Assembly (NCBI GenBank): GCA_963853835.1 | Contig: OY970827.1 | Coordinates: 80,121,234-80,185,233 of the forward strand | From: Calendula officinalis | Lineage: Eukaryota > Streptophyta > Magnoliopsida > Asterales > Asteraceae | DNA length: 64,000 nucleotides | Reading direction: 5' to 3' | Shown here: piece by piece, positions 32,740 to 43,969 of the stretch | How positions within the stretch are numbered: the stretch's first letter is position 1 | Layout: each line of letters begins with the position of its first letter | Made by a program: the position numbers and the translations under genes | The notes under the pieces: generated by a model | What the model was told of the DNA's origin: nothing | Databases searched by the model: none | The model's input: only the letters and a program-made list of their open reading frames with translations

Positions 32740-35700
32740 ACATTACCAGTTGTTCGAAGTCCAATGTTCCTAACATGCTCAAGATGTTTGGTACAAGACA
32801 TTGGCTTCGTAAGGGGATCAGCTAGGTAGTCATCTGAATGAACTTTTAGAGGATGAATTTCACACATCTTGATTAATCTTTCGAATGTAGTGAACCTTCA
32901 TAAATAGGATCCAGCGTCATCACGACCTATTTCAAAAACAACATAAGTGTAGCAAGTATACTTAGTTTCTGTTTGGTATCTCCACCGTAACCAAGGAACA
33001 TATCTCCAGTATTTAAAAAATACTTCAATGTGTTCTTAACAACAGTCCAGTGACTCTCTTGTGGATTCTGTTGGTATTTTCTAGTAAGGTTCCGTGAGGA
33101 CGTTACATCAGGTCTAGTGCAGCTTATAGCGTACATGCTGAATGCAATAGCCAAGGCATAGGGGATTATATTCATTCGCTTCATCACATCAGGTGTGGAA
33201 GGTCCTTGAGTCTAATTCAAGTTTACATTGTGTTGCATATGAGGACTTCCTCGTATGGAAAACATCCATTCTAAATCGCTTTAGAATTTTGTCAATGTAA
33301 GTACTTTTACTTAAACCAATTAACCGCTTTGATCTATCCTAATAGATTATTGACTTAAAGTTTGTATGTCATATTCCTCCAATCCTTCATGTCAAAACAT
33401 TTTCCAAGCCAAGAATTTCATCTTGTAGCATTGGTATATTGTTTCACATGAGTGACATGTCATCAACATGTATGGCTTGAGAAACGACAATGCTCCCACT
33501 AGATTTCATATATACACATGATTAGTTTGGGTTTTGGGTGAAACAAACATTTTGATTTCATCATTAACCAAATCTCATAGTCATAGTACATTACTTTGGC
33601 TATAAAAATCCTAATGTATTTAGTAATAGGAGAGAAGGTTTCACAATTGTCAATCCAGTAGGCTTGAGTTTAACCTTTTGCTACTAGAAGAGCTTTATAG
33701 GTGTGTATATTTCCATCCGAGTCAACAGTCTTACTATTTTGTGGAAGATCAATCACATTCAAAACTTGATTGTCTCTTTATGGATTACATTTTCGCATTC
33801 ATAGATTCAAGTCATTTTTCGAATTCAAATTCCGATAATGCAACTTGATAGTTAGAAGGATCATTATGATCCTCGAAACTTTGCTCCTCAACATCGATAT
33901 AAAACTATATCGTTCAAGTGCATGAGGTGTCCTTGTGGACCTACGAATAGGAACAACATCATCCTTTGGTTCAACATCTATATGTTTTTGCTAGTGTTAT
34001 CAGAAGGTTGTGCATCTTCGCTTTGAATCTCGTCAAAGTCTATAGTGCTCCCACTTGCTTTGTGAAATGTGACTGTTCTCAAGAAATTCAGCATACCGAG
34101 CAACAATAATTTGTTCTCAGGTGGGTAGTAAAAATAGTAACCCATTGTTTCCTCTGGGTATCATACGAAGATACACTTGATAGATCTGGGCTCAAGTTTG
34201 TTCGGCGTGTCTCGTCCTACGAGGTCCTCACAACCCCAGACCTTCAAGTAAGACAAATTAGGGACTTTCACATGTCATATTTCATATGGTGTCTTTTCAA
34301 CCTTTTGGTCGGAACCATATTAAGTATATGAGCAGAACACTTCAGTGCACACCCCTCAAGAGGATAGTGGAAGAGTAGTAGGACTCATCATAGATCAAAC
34401 CATGTCAAGCAGGGTCAGATGTCTCCTTTAAAACACACCATTATCTTGTGGAATGTATGGAGGAGTGAATTGTGAGACAATCCCACATTTCGTTTGATGA
34501 TCCAGAAACTCTTGACTCATATACTCTCCTCCTCGATCAGGACGGAAAGCCTTTATTGTCTTGCAGAGTTGATTTTCTACTTCACTTTTGAAAGCTTTGA
34601 ACGTTTCAAAGATTTTATGTTTATGTTTAATCAAGTAAACATAATCATAGTGACTTATCATCATTGAAAGTGATAAAGTAGGTATCACCTTTCCTAATCT
34701 TAGTTCTGAAAGGGCTACATACATCAGTATGTATGAGTCCAAGTAGATCTTTAGCTCTTTCGCCAACATGGGAGAAAAACTTTCTTGTTATCTTTCCAAA
34801 TATGCAAGAGAGACATTTATTAAACGATTCATCATCATTTGCTAAGAACCCCATTGTTGCAGCCTCAAAATGCATTTCTTGTTTATGTGGCAAAGATGAT
34901 AATGCTCTAGGTAAGTGGAATCCAAACCAATTTGGATTCTTAAGTGCTACATTTGTATATAGAACTATCGTTTGAATTAGGATCATGCATATCAATTTCA
35001 AATATACTATTACAAGGAATAGTTATAAAAACATGTTATTTTGCATAAAACAAAATATCATAACTCATAATAGTTTGAATAAATCATTATAACGATGAAG
35101 CTAAACAATGCATAATTGACATTTAATTAACGCATCAGGAAGGATAAGATCACAGCTTCCATTCTTTTAGCTTTCTACTTCACTTTTAATCTTGCACATT
35201 TGTGTAAATGTGAGTTCCACAACTACTGTCATACACTCAAGATTTATTAGGAAAAATATAGAGTTCTATAATGAAGATACCTAATGTGCTAGCCAGAACA
35301 AATTTGTCCTTCATCAACTCTGCCAAGTAGGCAGGACAGTTCCTCCTTCAATTGTCGATTTCATCGCAATGATGGCAAGAAATATCCTTTGCAGGGTGCT
35401 CCTTTTTAGCAGGTGGGGGAATCGTAGGTTTGGAAAAGTAAACTAGCTTACCCCTACCTAGACTTTTTCCTATTTCTTGCGATTTACCTTCCCTGATTGC
35501 TTGAAAAGTAGTGGGTAACCCTTGCTCAACCAGTTTTAACATAACATGTAACATCAATTGTCTTCCCCATGCTATGAACTTTAAAACTATTTTCAAACTG
35601 TCATAGTCCTTAAATAGTGAGGTAAGAATCAAGCTCACTTCAAGCACTTTTGGCAAGGGGTAACCAAGACGCTCCATTTGATCAAGATAGTATTTCATAT

Positions 35701-36085
35701 TATAAATGTAAGTGCTAACTGATTGGGCGTCCTCCTGCTTGTAAGCGTCGAATGCTTTAACTTTCTCGAACAGTTCATGCTTTGCTTGTTGTTGAAATAT
35801 AGTTTTCAACTCGCTTATCGTGTCAGATGCTGTGAGTTCCTCGAAGTTCTTTCAAATCTCGGGGTTCATGCTCACAAGCATAAGAGTAGCGACTTCTTGG
35901 TGTTTGTTAAACGTTTCGGTAAAGGCTTGACAAATAGCAGCAGAAGCATTGGCAGGAGGTGCCTTAGGTAAGGCCTCTTCCAGGTGTATCAACTTATTCT
36001 CATCTCTTTGGACAATCCTTAGAGTTCGATACCAGTCAATAAAGTTGGTACAAGTCAGTTTCTGTTTTCAAGAACTGATCTTATG
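32740..36085 (-). pseudogene. Copia retrotransposon remnant, minus strand
   Basis: Read right to left. gag at about 36085-35340 starts near LTCTNFIDWYRTLRIVQRDE, continues through TIFQQQAKHELFEKVKAFD and ends in a half zinc knuckle, CHHCDE. Integrase at about 35000-34430 shows GLIHTDVCSPF, DRGGEYMSQEF and a PQDNG end. The reverse transcriptase is badly decayed, with a VDDM at 33455-33466. RNase H at 33187 to about 32740 shows YALAIAFSMYAISCTRPDV and KYFLNTGDMFL. Frames change often and stops are frequent. This is a different lineage from the plus-strand Copia at 2613, since it has a CCHC-type gag and VDDM. LTR limits were not found. Confidence 0.85.
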
Positions 36086-38480
36086 GTGACGATATTTAGG
36101 TTTTGATTTGTTGTTGTTATCTATATAACACACAAAGTTCAAAAAATAGTATTTTCAATAATAATTTCTTTTAAAAAATTAACTACCCAATTAATTTTAT
36201 TAAAAGCTAAGATCCTCATTGAGCTTCTATCATCACATCAGTTGATCTGCTAGCAATGATAGATCCAATAGGTACGTGACGATCAACAATTGCATTACAA
36301 GTGCAACTCTTAGGTGTTATGGGACTCATGGCACCTAGTGATCAAGCATCTAGGGTCAAGTGACATGTTTGTGGCATCGTTGCCTCGGGTTAAGGTCTCA
36401 CCGCTTAACTCGATTAAGTCATCCAATATTAAATCGTGTCAAAATAAATCTAGGTCTTAAGCGTAGACAATATTGACCTCGGATTTAATATTTAAATCAC
36501 GTCTCACGTGGATTTAAAAAGTAATAGCAAGTGATTTCATCCAATTGGACGACGTGACTTAAATTTTAGGTATATAAAATTTTAAGAAAATATTTGTTTA
36601 AGATATGAATGAATCATGCACTTCATTCATATCACTTCATAATTCTCGTTTTAATAAGCAGTAAAAACATTTTAGCGATTATTAATGTTAAGTTTCGAAT
36701 CGTATTTAAACTTGTTTTATTAATCAAAAAGCTAGTTTAGATTAATAAATATTTGGATGTTTTAATGTTTGTGTCAAAAATCATATTTTTATTGTTGTTG
36801 TTTAAAAAGTTTTACCATTCACAATCACAATCACAAACATAATTAAAACATGCAACACATATTTTGTGCAAAACCTTGACAGAAGATAATCTAAGTTCGG
36901 TCACGTGAGTCATCACGACGGACCAAAGGGTCAACTAGGGGATGGGCCGACACTAAACCGAGCGGGCCTATATAAATCCAATGGGCTCCCACTTGCTCCA
37001 AGATAATCATGAGCAAGAATAACCCAATCAATGTGAAAATGCAATCTGTCCAAAAATTCCATCAGCGTATGAAGTGAAATTTGACCTAGCAGAGGACATT
37101 TCCAGTCTTCCCGGCCTTCTAGAAAGTTGTAGGTCTCTGAGTTGCGGAAAATTTGGCGGTGGTTTCAGGTCGATCGGAATTTCCAATCGACGGGAAAGTC
37201 TGTTTTCGTTGAGCTGCGCAGGAGGTGCCGAAAATTGTTGTTTTTCTTCATCTTTTCTTCATCTTTGGTCAACAAATTACAATATAGAAAGGAAATAAAG
37301 TACAAATAATCTAATTACTTTTACATATGAAATTCCCCCAAAAAAAATGGCACCAAATACAAGGAAAAAATAAAATAAAATAAAATTACAACAATTAGCC
37401 AAAAAACACGACTTTCCCAAAAACAAACAACCATTCAAACACAATCACATTCATACACAATTGGTCTAAGTTTTCATCGGTTTTGCACAACAATCAACAA
37501 TTGACAAGGCTTTGGCTTGAAATATGACAAAAAAGCATGTTTTGCCATATGAAAATTACGAAATTAAATAAGAAACCAAGCCAAATAATCGAAGAAATTC
37601 AATAACTATATTAAATTTTTTTTATTAAGTTTTTGTAACAAGTAGCAATTAGGGTTCCTAAAAATCATAATTTTATCCTAGTACCTTTTAAAAAATTGCG
37701 AAAAATTTAAAGAACCCTAGGGATCTTTTACGCCGATCGGAAGTTTAAAAAGGCCAAAAAAGTTGGTTTTTTTCTACTTTTTACAAAACTAGTTAATTAT
37801 ATCATCAATATAATGACTCGTGATGCCACTAATGGTGATTTTAGATTCATTCAAGATAAAAACGCAGCAATAATATTTATTAAATCACCAACAATCGGAT
37901 CTACATATTGACAATATAATCAAACTATAAGTAATTCAAAAGATAGGAAGAACAAGTCATACCCTTGAAGCTTTTGATTACATCAATGAATGAAGAAGGA
38001 CTCAAAGATTCAATAGTATTGAATCCCTCTAAAAGTATCCACACAACACATTGTCTAGAACACTAATTGGAATGCTAGTCCATTACTTAAAAAATCAAAA
38101 ATCTAAACCAAAAAGGACGCACGTCTAAAACGAAAATCAAAGAGGAAGTATTCTTTTGGTTTTGTGTGTGGGATTTCTTGCCACCAAACAACCACCACTT
38201 TTCCACTCCTTTTTTTTGTCTTGGCCGTAAGTTTGCACTTATAAGGAAAGTTTGCACTTAAGTCCCTTTCTTTTCCTAATTGCAATAAGGAAAGTTTGCA
38301 CTTAAGTCCCTTTCTTTTTCATTATCCTTTTTGACACACCAACTAGTTTTAAACTTAATCATTTAATATAAAACTTAATTGACTAAATTTTATAAATAAT
38401 ATATTTACACTAATTATATTATATATATTTAATGGTGTTTGGTGTATAAATGTGTTACACTTTAAGCTCACATATATCTA
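36086..38480. other. Leader/LTR-like and spacer sequence right of the Copia remnant
   Basis: On the minus strand this lies upstream of gag and may hold the untranslated leader and a decayed 5' LTR (candidate about 37830-38460). No TG...CA pair or primer site was confirmed. A 41-bp direct duplication (AAGGAAAGTTTGCACTTAAG) occurs at about 38245 and 38286. A small plus-strand frame at 37074-37298 is unrecognised. Confidence 0.4.
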
Positions 38481-38771
38481 ACCATATAATTATTTATTAT
38501 GAAAGTGAAGCATATTCGAACAATAACCAAATAACAGTAATTTAATGAAGTGTTCAAGTTTGACACCTAATCTGTAAATTAACAAAACATAACCAAGTGA
38601 TTTAAATAATTGAATTTGTCTAATGTATATCCTAGTGGCATACATTCTTCTTATAATACATTTTCCATTCAGAATACACTGTTCATTATGAATGAAAACT
38701 CCGTTTTGATTTTTTCGCCAATCATGATTTCCCATGTTGGAAATTGTCACGGGATGTCTCTAAGACTCCTC

Positions 38772-40690
38772 GGTATGGGTCCACGGTGAGCCGGCGTGGG
38801 GGAGTGACATGGCCGGCCACGGCGTGGTCTTAGTCCGGAACACCGCCCCCCCCCCCCCCAACGGCGTTGGGGTGCGGCGTGGGTGGAGAGGGCAACGACC
38901 CACGGCAAGAAACGGGCGTGGATGGCTTCTTTTTTGAACGATTGTACCGTTGGGGAACGGCTATATAGCCGTTAGAATTAAAAAAAAAACTTTTTTTTAT
39001 TAATTATTTACCTATATATATTTACACACTTTCACTCATTTTACACACACAACTCTACCAAAACACTACCAAAACACACCACAACTCTACCAAAATACCC
39101 CAATTCACAAATAATGGATTATCTTGGTTCATCATCTGACGACGATGACGCGTTTATGCTAACAATATACTCAGAACTCCTCGATGATATATCCTCCGAT
39201 GAAAGTGAAGAAGTCTTTGACACTAGAACCGCGAAGATAAATAGAAATCGAGAAGCTGGACACGACATGCTATACCGAGATTATTTTGCGGATGATCCTG
39301 TTTATGACGACAACAATTTCCAACGAAGGTTTCGTCTGTCCAGACATTTATTTATGCGCATATGTACCGCATTAGAAAACAGGTATCCTTTTTTTCAATT
39401 GAGATACGATGCTAGAGGTAGGCGGGGATTCACTGCTTTGCAAAAATGTACTGCAACAGTTCGATCTATGGCTTACGGGTCATCCCCTGATTCTCTTGAC
39501 GAGTACCTACGCATGTCTGAAAGAACTGCTAGGGAAAGTATGTATAGATTTTCACAAGGGGTTTTGGAAATATTCGGACCTATTTATTTGCGAAAACCAA
39601 CAGTAACCGATATGCAAAAATTATATGAGGCACACGAAGAGAGACATGGTTTTCCTGGAATGCTTGGTAGCATTGATTGTATGCACTGGGATTGGAGGAA
39701 CTGTCCACAATCGTGGAGAGGTGAGTACACTGGTGGACATCATGGAGTACCGTCGTTGCTATTAGAAGCTGTTGCTTCCCAAGATTTATGGTTTTGGCAT
39801 GCTTACTTTGGGGTTGCGGGTTCTAATAATGATATTAACGTGCTTGATCAGTCACCAATATTCAACGACTTGTTATCAGGAAAGGCACCCGATGCTCCTT
39901 TTACGGTGAATGACAATCCATATAGATTCGGTTACTACCTTACCGATGGTATATATCCTCGTCATGCGACGTTTGTCAAAGCCTACCGACATCCAGTTGA
40001 TCCAAAAGAGGTCTTGTTTACCAAAAAATAAGAATCCGCACGTAAGGATGTGGAACGGGCTTTTGGAGTTTTAAAGGCGAAGTGGCACATTGTCAAAAAC
40101 GCGGCCCGTTCATATGACCTTGAAAGACTAAGATATATTTTGTATGCATGTGTTATAATGCATAATATGGTTGTCGAAGATACTGGTCGGATGATTTCTC
40201 CATATGTGCCGGACGGTCCCCGACATGCTTTGTATGTACCGGGAAGTGCGGAATATTTGCACAGGGTTGTCGACATTCGAGACGGAACAACACACGAACG
40301 ACTTCGACATGACTTGACGGACCATCTCTACAACAACGCACATGCCGACGATGAAGACGCCGACGATGAAGACAATGAAGAGTAATAATTTATTTTAATT
40401 ATTGTAATTTTTAATTTCTAGTATTTTAATGTTTACTTTCTAGTATTTTCATTTTAATTAAAAGTATTGTCATTTTAATTTTATTTAATGTAATGTAATT
40501 TTAAATTATATAAAATATTGTTTGTGTGCAAAATAAATGGAAATGAAATGATGAGTTGAAAAATAAAATGGTGTGGTGTGGTGTGGTGGGTATTTTCACC
40601 AAATGATGTGGTGTGGTGATGGTGTGAGGGTGTGAGGTGGCGATGATGTGGCGGAAAAGGGCACCACCACATGTGGTGCCCATACCCACT
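38772..40690 (+). mobile_element. PIF/Harbinger DNA transposon
   Basis: A transposase gene (39114-40385) sits inside an element whose ends are roughly inverted: GGTATGGGTCCAC near 38772 against GTGGTGCCCATACCC near 40690. The left flank is GC-rich and the right subterminal region is GTG-rich. The 3-bp TWA target duplication could not be confirmed, so end positions are approximate. A CTATATATAT box at about 39012 could be the transposase promoter. Confidence 0.75.
39114..40385 (+). pseudogene. PIF/Harbinger DDE transposase, one nonsense codon
   Basis: Nuclease that cuts and joins transposon ends, HARBI1/ALP1-like. The frame is a single 424-codon exon (including the TAA) starting MDYLGSSSDDDDAF. 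The DDE triad is visible: D in GSIDCMHWDWRNCP, D in GSNNDINVLDQSP and E in RKDVERAFGVLKAKWH. It ends in an acidic tail (ADDEDADDEDNEE). One in-frame TAA at 40029-40031 interrupts FTKK-ESARKD, where the family has a glutamine (CAA to TAA). Otherwise no lesion. PIF elements usually also carry a Myb-like second gene; none is seen here, so it depends on a partner from elsewhere or has lost it. Confidence 0.92.
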
Positions 40691-41890
40691 AGCCTAACAA
40701 AAAACGGATGCATGGTGGGAAATTTTCAAAAAACCCCCTAAAAGAAGGTGTGGGTTGTAAGTTTTTAGAAATGTTTTCTTTTAGCCCTATATTATCAACT
40801 AATGACAAAATAATTATAAATACTATCTTAGTTTAATTTTTAACTATATAAAATGATATTTTTTTTCTTCTAAAAGTCTGTCGTAAAAACACCCACAAAA
40901 TGTTTCATTTTAAGGTAATATAACAAGCTTATTTTGTTTCATTTTAAAAACACCCATAAAATGGCATCCGAATGTTTGTCTTTTATATATTTGAATGTTA
41001 AATGAAAATATTTTATGTAGTTTTACTATCTATTTTTATAATTGGATTATTTTCTTTTACTTTCTTTTTTATAGTTTTATAATTCCTTAGCAATACACGT
41101 CAATAATTATCTACAAATATATATTATAAACGCATTACATATTTATTTTGCACAACTTTATTTCTATTATTATAATTCAGACAAATTATAAAGAAAACAG
41201 ATCCGCAGCAACGTGCGGCACCTTACTGCACTTGTTAGGTACATCAATGAAAATCAAATTTTCATTCAAACATAAATCGTATTTACATCTATTTAAAATG
41301 GTAGAAATTAGAGTACGTTAATGTTATTTAAGACATATTAGGAAATTACAAATTCATAAAATACAACCTAATATGTTCCCTATAAGAAACGTTAGAAAAA
41401 TCCTAAATAATATACTAGTTACATTCAAATATTGTTGTTATAGTGTTCATTTTAAACCTCCATTAATTGGTCATACATTTAGATTTCGAAAACTATAGGA
41501 CAATTGCGTAGGATCATTCTTATATTGTAAAGAAGAAAACAATGCAAAATAAAATCTTCTGATGCAAACTAATTAAGGTGGCTATCATTTTTTACTTGCT
41601 TGACTTTTGACTTTTGAGTTTTGGAGTTTTAGTCTTGGAAGAAAAGGATAGTGGATGTGTGGTGGGACACTTGTTAAAGATAAATTGTTACTGCGCTTAT
41701 TTTGCGTTCCTTTTGAACTTCTACTACTTAGTTCCCTTTTAGGGAGTAACGAAACTAAGAATTTGATTTCTGAATCACTCAAAAACCTCATGGATCAGGA
41801 ATCGGTGGTGGTGTAGAATCGATCCAATCAATTTTTGGTCACTAGCATGAAATATATATTTTTCCAAATAAGTAAAAAATTTCCGTCAAA
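40691..41890. other. AT-rich intergenic sequence
   Basis: Apart from a Helitron-like tail at 41200-41237, nothing is recognised. A minus-strand 68-codon frame (41585-41791) has no known match. Confidence 0.4.
41200..41237 (+). mobile_element. Helitron 3' tail (degenerate)
   Basis: The hairpin CCGCAGCAACGTGCGG is followed by CACCTTACTGCACTTGTTAG. The same hairpin with the same CTTG ending occurs on the minus strand at 55103-55137. No 5' end located. Confidence 0.5.
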
Positions 41891-42118
41891 TTAAAAGTGT
41901 CACCCTAATCCCTAATTTAAATGTCCGGATTAGATCATATAGTCTGCCTATTTTCGATATTCCGTTGGACTTAATTTAATTCAAATGATTTTACACATAA
42001 GTATACACGAGCTAGTTTTCAGAATCGCCCTGGGTGGTGGCCACGAATGGTGGGTTATGGTGGTGTTTTAAAGTTTAAGAGATTAATAAGCATAATTATA
42101 GTCAATTAATGAACCTAT

Positions 42119-42690
42119 GGTCTAATAGCTCGGTTGGAGACACTGTGTTAATCAGGGGCGGAATTAGAATCTTCCACCAATAGAAGCACCTTTGTGGGGA
42201 GGGTCAAGGGGGTGTGCACCTTGCGGGGTTCGGAGCAGTGCCACGAAGCAAAAACGAATTTAATATAAGAGACTTTATTATAAAATCACATTATTTGATT
42301 ATATACATCAACAACTACAAGTATCGACACTCTAAACACGAATTTAACATAAGAGACTCTATTGCATCGATCTGGCTAGCCCGCTCGCGTATTAATATAT
42401 TTTTCAACTTTGGTTTGGAATTCTACTATACACAATACACACTTTGAGTTTATTTATTTAGTTTAAATTTTAGGTTGAGTTTTAGGTGTGGATTATTAAC
42501 TAATTGCTTTAAGTTATTGGGTAAGTTTTTAATCCGATAGTAATTAACACTAAAAAAAGTCAAAATAATGTACCCTGTGGAAAAAATTTGAGCAATAGCA
42601 CGTGCCACTGCGGGACACATATTGAGTCCACCCCTGGTATTAATAACGCAGAGGTCACAAGTTCAAGTCTTGCATGATGCATATTTTTTA
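42119..42690 (+). mobile_element. tRNA-derived SINE, split by a hAT MITE
   Basis: The left part (42119-42152) carries an A box-like TAGCTCGGTTGG. The right part (42637-42690) carries a B box, GTTCAAGTC at 42661-42669, followed by an AT-rich tail. Joined without the insert, the two parts give a tRNA-like head of about 72 nt with normal A-to-B spacing. Not a functional tRNA. Confidence 0.6.
42153..42636. mobile_element. hAT-type MITE inside the SINE
   Basis: 484 bp. Begins CAGGGGCGGAATTAG and ends GAGTCCACCCCTG, an imperfect terminal inverted repeat of the plant hAT CAGGGG type. The flanking 8-bp target copies GTGTTAAT (42145-42152) and GTATTAAT (42637-42644) differ at one base. Non-coding; the small plus-strand frame at 42214-42447 is unrecognised. 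Confidence 0.82.
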
Positions 42691-42714
42691 TAAAATACAA
42701 TTCTATTTTTAATA

Positions 42715-43168
42715 CTTCCTCTGTTTAAAAAAAATGATACACTATCCATTTAATTAAGCTGTTTCAAAATAGGGGATGATTTTCCTACCACAACTTTTAA
42801 TGTATCTACCACATCTAGTGCATAACATACTTGTACAGTTAGCTGTAAAATCTGTATAGTGTGGTATAACCATTAAAAGTTGTGGTACCAATATCAATTC
42901 TCTTTCAAAATAAGTGATATACTTTGAAAACTACCATATTTGGTAAAAGGTAGTGGGACCCACACCCATTAACTATCTCTTTTAATATAGTAAAAAGACA
43001 CATCTACCCTTACTTTTACTTTTAAACATCATTAAATTCATTTTAATCAATATATGTGTGACACATCCTCTACTAACTATCTAATTTAATATAATTAACT
43101 TTCATTATCGTATTTTGCCTAAAAAATGTGAACTCCAAAGTGTATCACTTATTTTGAAACGGATTAAG
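42715..43168. mobile_element. Stowaway MITE (copy C)
   Basis: Starts CTTCCTCTGTTTAAAAAAAAT after TA (42713-42714) and ends CACTTATTTTGAAACGG...AAG before TA (43169-43170). Longer than copy A because it contains a 102-bp palindrome at 42786-42887. Confidence 0.82.
42786..42887. mobile_element. Small palindrome nested in Stowaway copy C
   Basis: TACCACAACTTTTAATG at the left and CATTAAAAGTTGTGGTA at the right are exact complements over 17 bp. They enclose about 68 bp with inner pairing (TACCACA...TGTGGTA). Absent from copies A and B, so it was added later. Superfamily unknown. Confidence 0.7.
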
Positions 43169-43170
43169 TA

Positions 43171-43823
43171 TCAAGTTTATTGACTGAAAATTAATCCTTA
43201 CTAATTTGGGAAGGTTCTCAATACGTAAAGATTAAACCCAAAAAGGCAAAAAGTACTTAATCCTGGTGTTGAAATACAAATACGGGCATTGATTACGATA
43301 TTTACGTTCAGTGACTTTTTAACAAATGGGAACTCTCGAAACTGAAGACCAAATCACTATTCTCTTAGGTTGAGAAAGCAGAAATAACATTTATTTAGAT
43401 GGACCTACCACCTTTTTTAATTTCTCACTTCTACAACTCAAATCCAACAAAGCGAAAAAAAAAAGTCAAAGTCTCAAACTTCCAAGGCCGACTTTAACTA
43501 CATCATCCCACACGTGTGCTTCCTCTTTAACTCCATTTATAATTACTAATTATGTCTTTGTCTTTTTAACAACAAAGCAACAACCCATCTGTAAATCGAG
43601 CTTCAAAGAATATCATCATCTCGAACCAACAATCCCAAATACCTTGTTGGTAAATACACTGCTTCCGGTGAGACGTCCAACCAATATGTAATTGAGAGTA
43701 TATGTAATATATAGTTTTTAAACCTAGATAAATTTTTTTAATAAAAATTAACACTAATAATAAGTTAATTCTTAAAATAGTAAGATATTTGTACTGTTTT
43801 GCCTAATATAATGTGTGGTAATG
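43171..43823. other. Intergenic sequence left of the LINE
   Basis: No gene recognised. A 62-codon minus-strand frame (43566-43754) has no known match. The stretch ends with the left copy of the LINE target duplication. Confidence 0.4.
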
Positions 43824-43969
43824 ATGAAAACGATCAGTAGTTTTTTTTTTGAACAGCAGCAAAAAAACATGAGTCAAGTTGAGCTTCGGCAATGCCATCA
43901 CCCAACCCGCAACATGCACAAAATTTAATATAAAACTAGCGAGAAGCTAGACGATCATACAAAGAAAAG

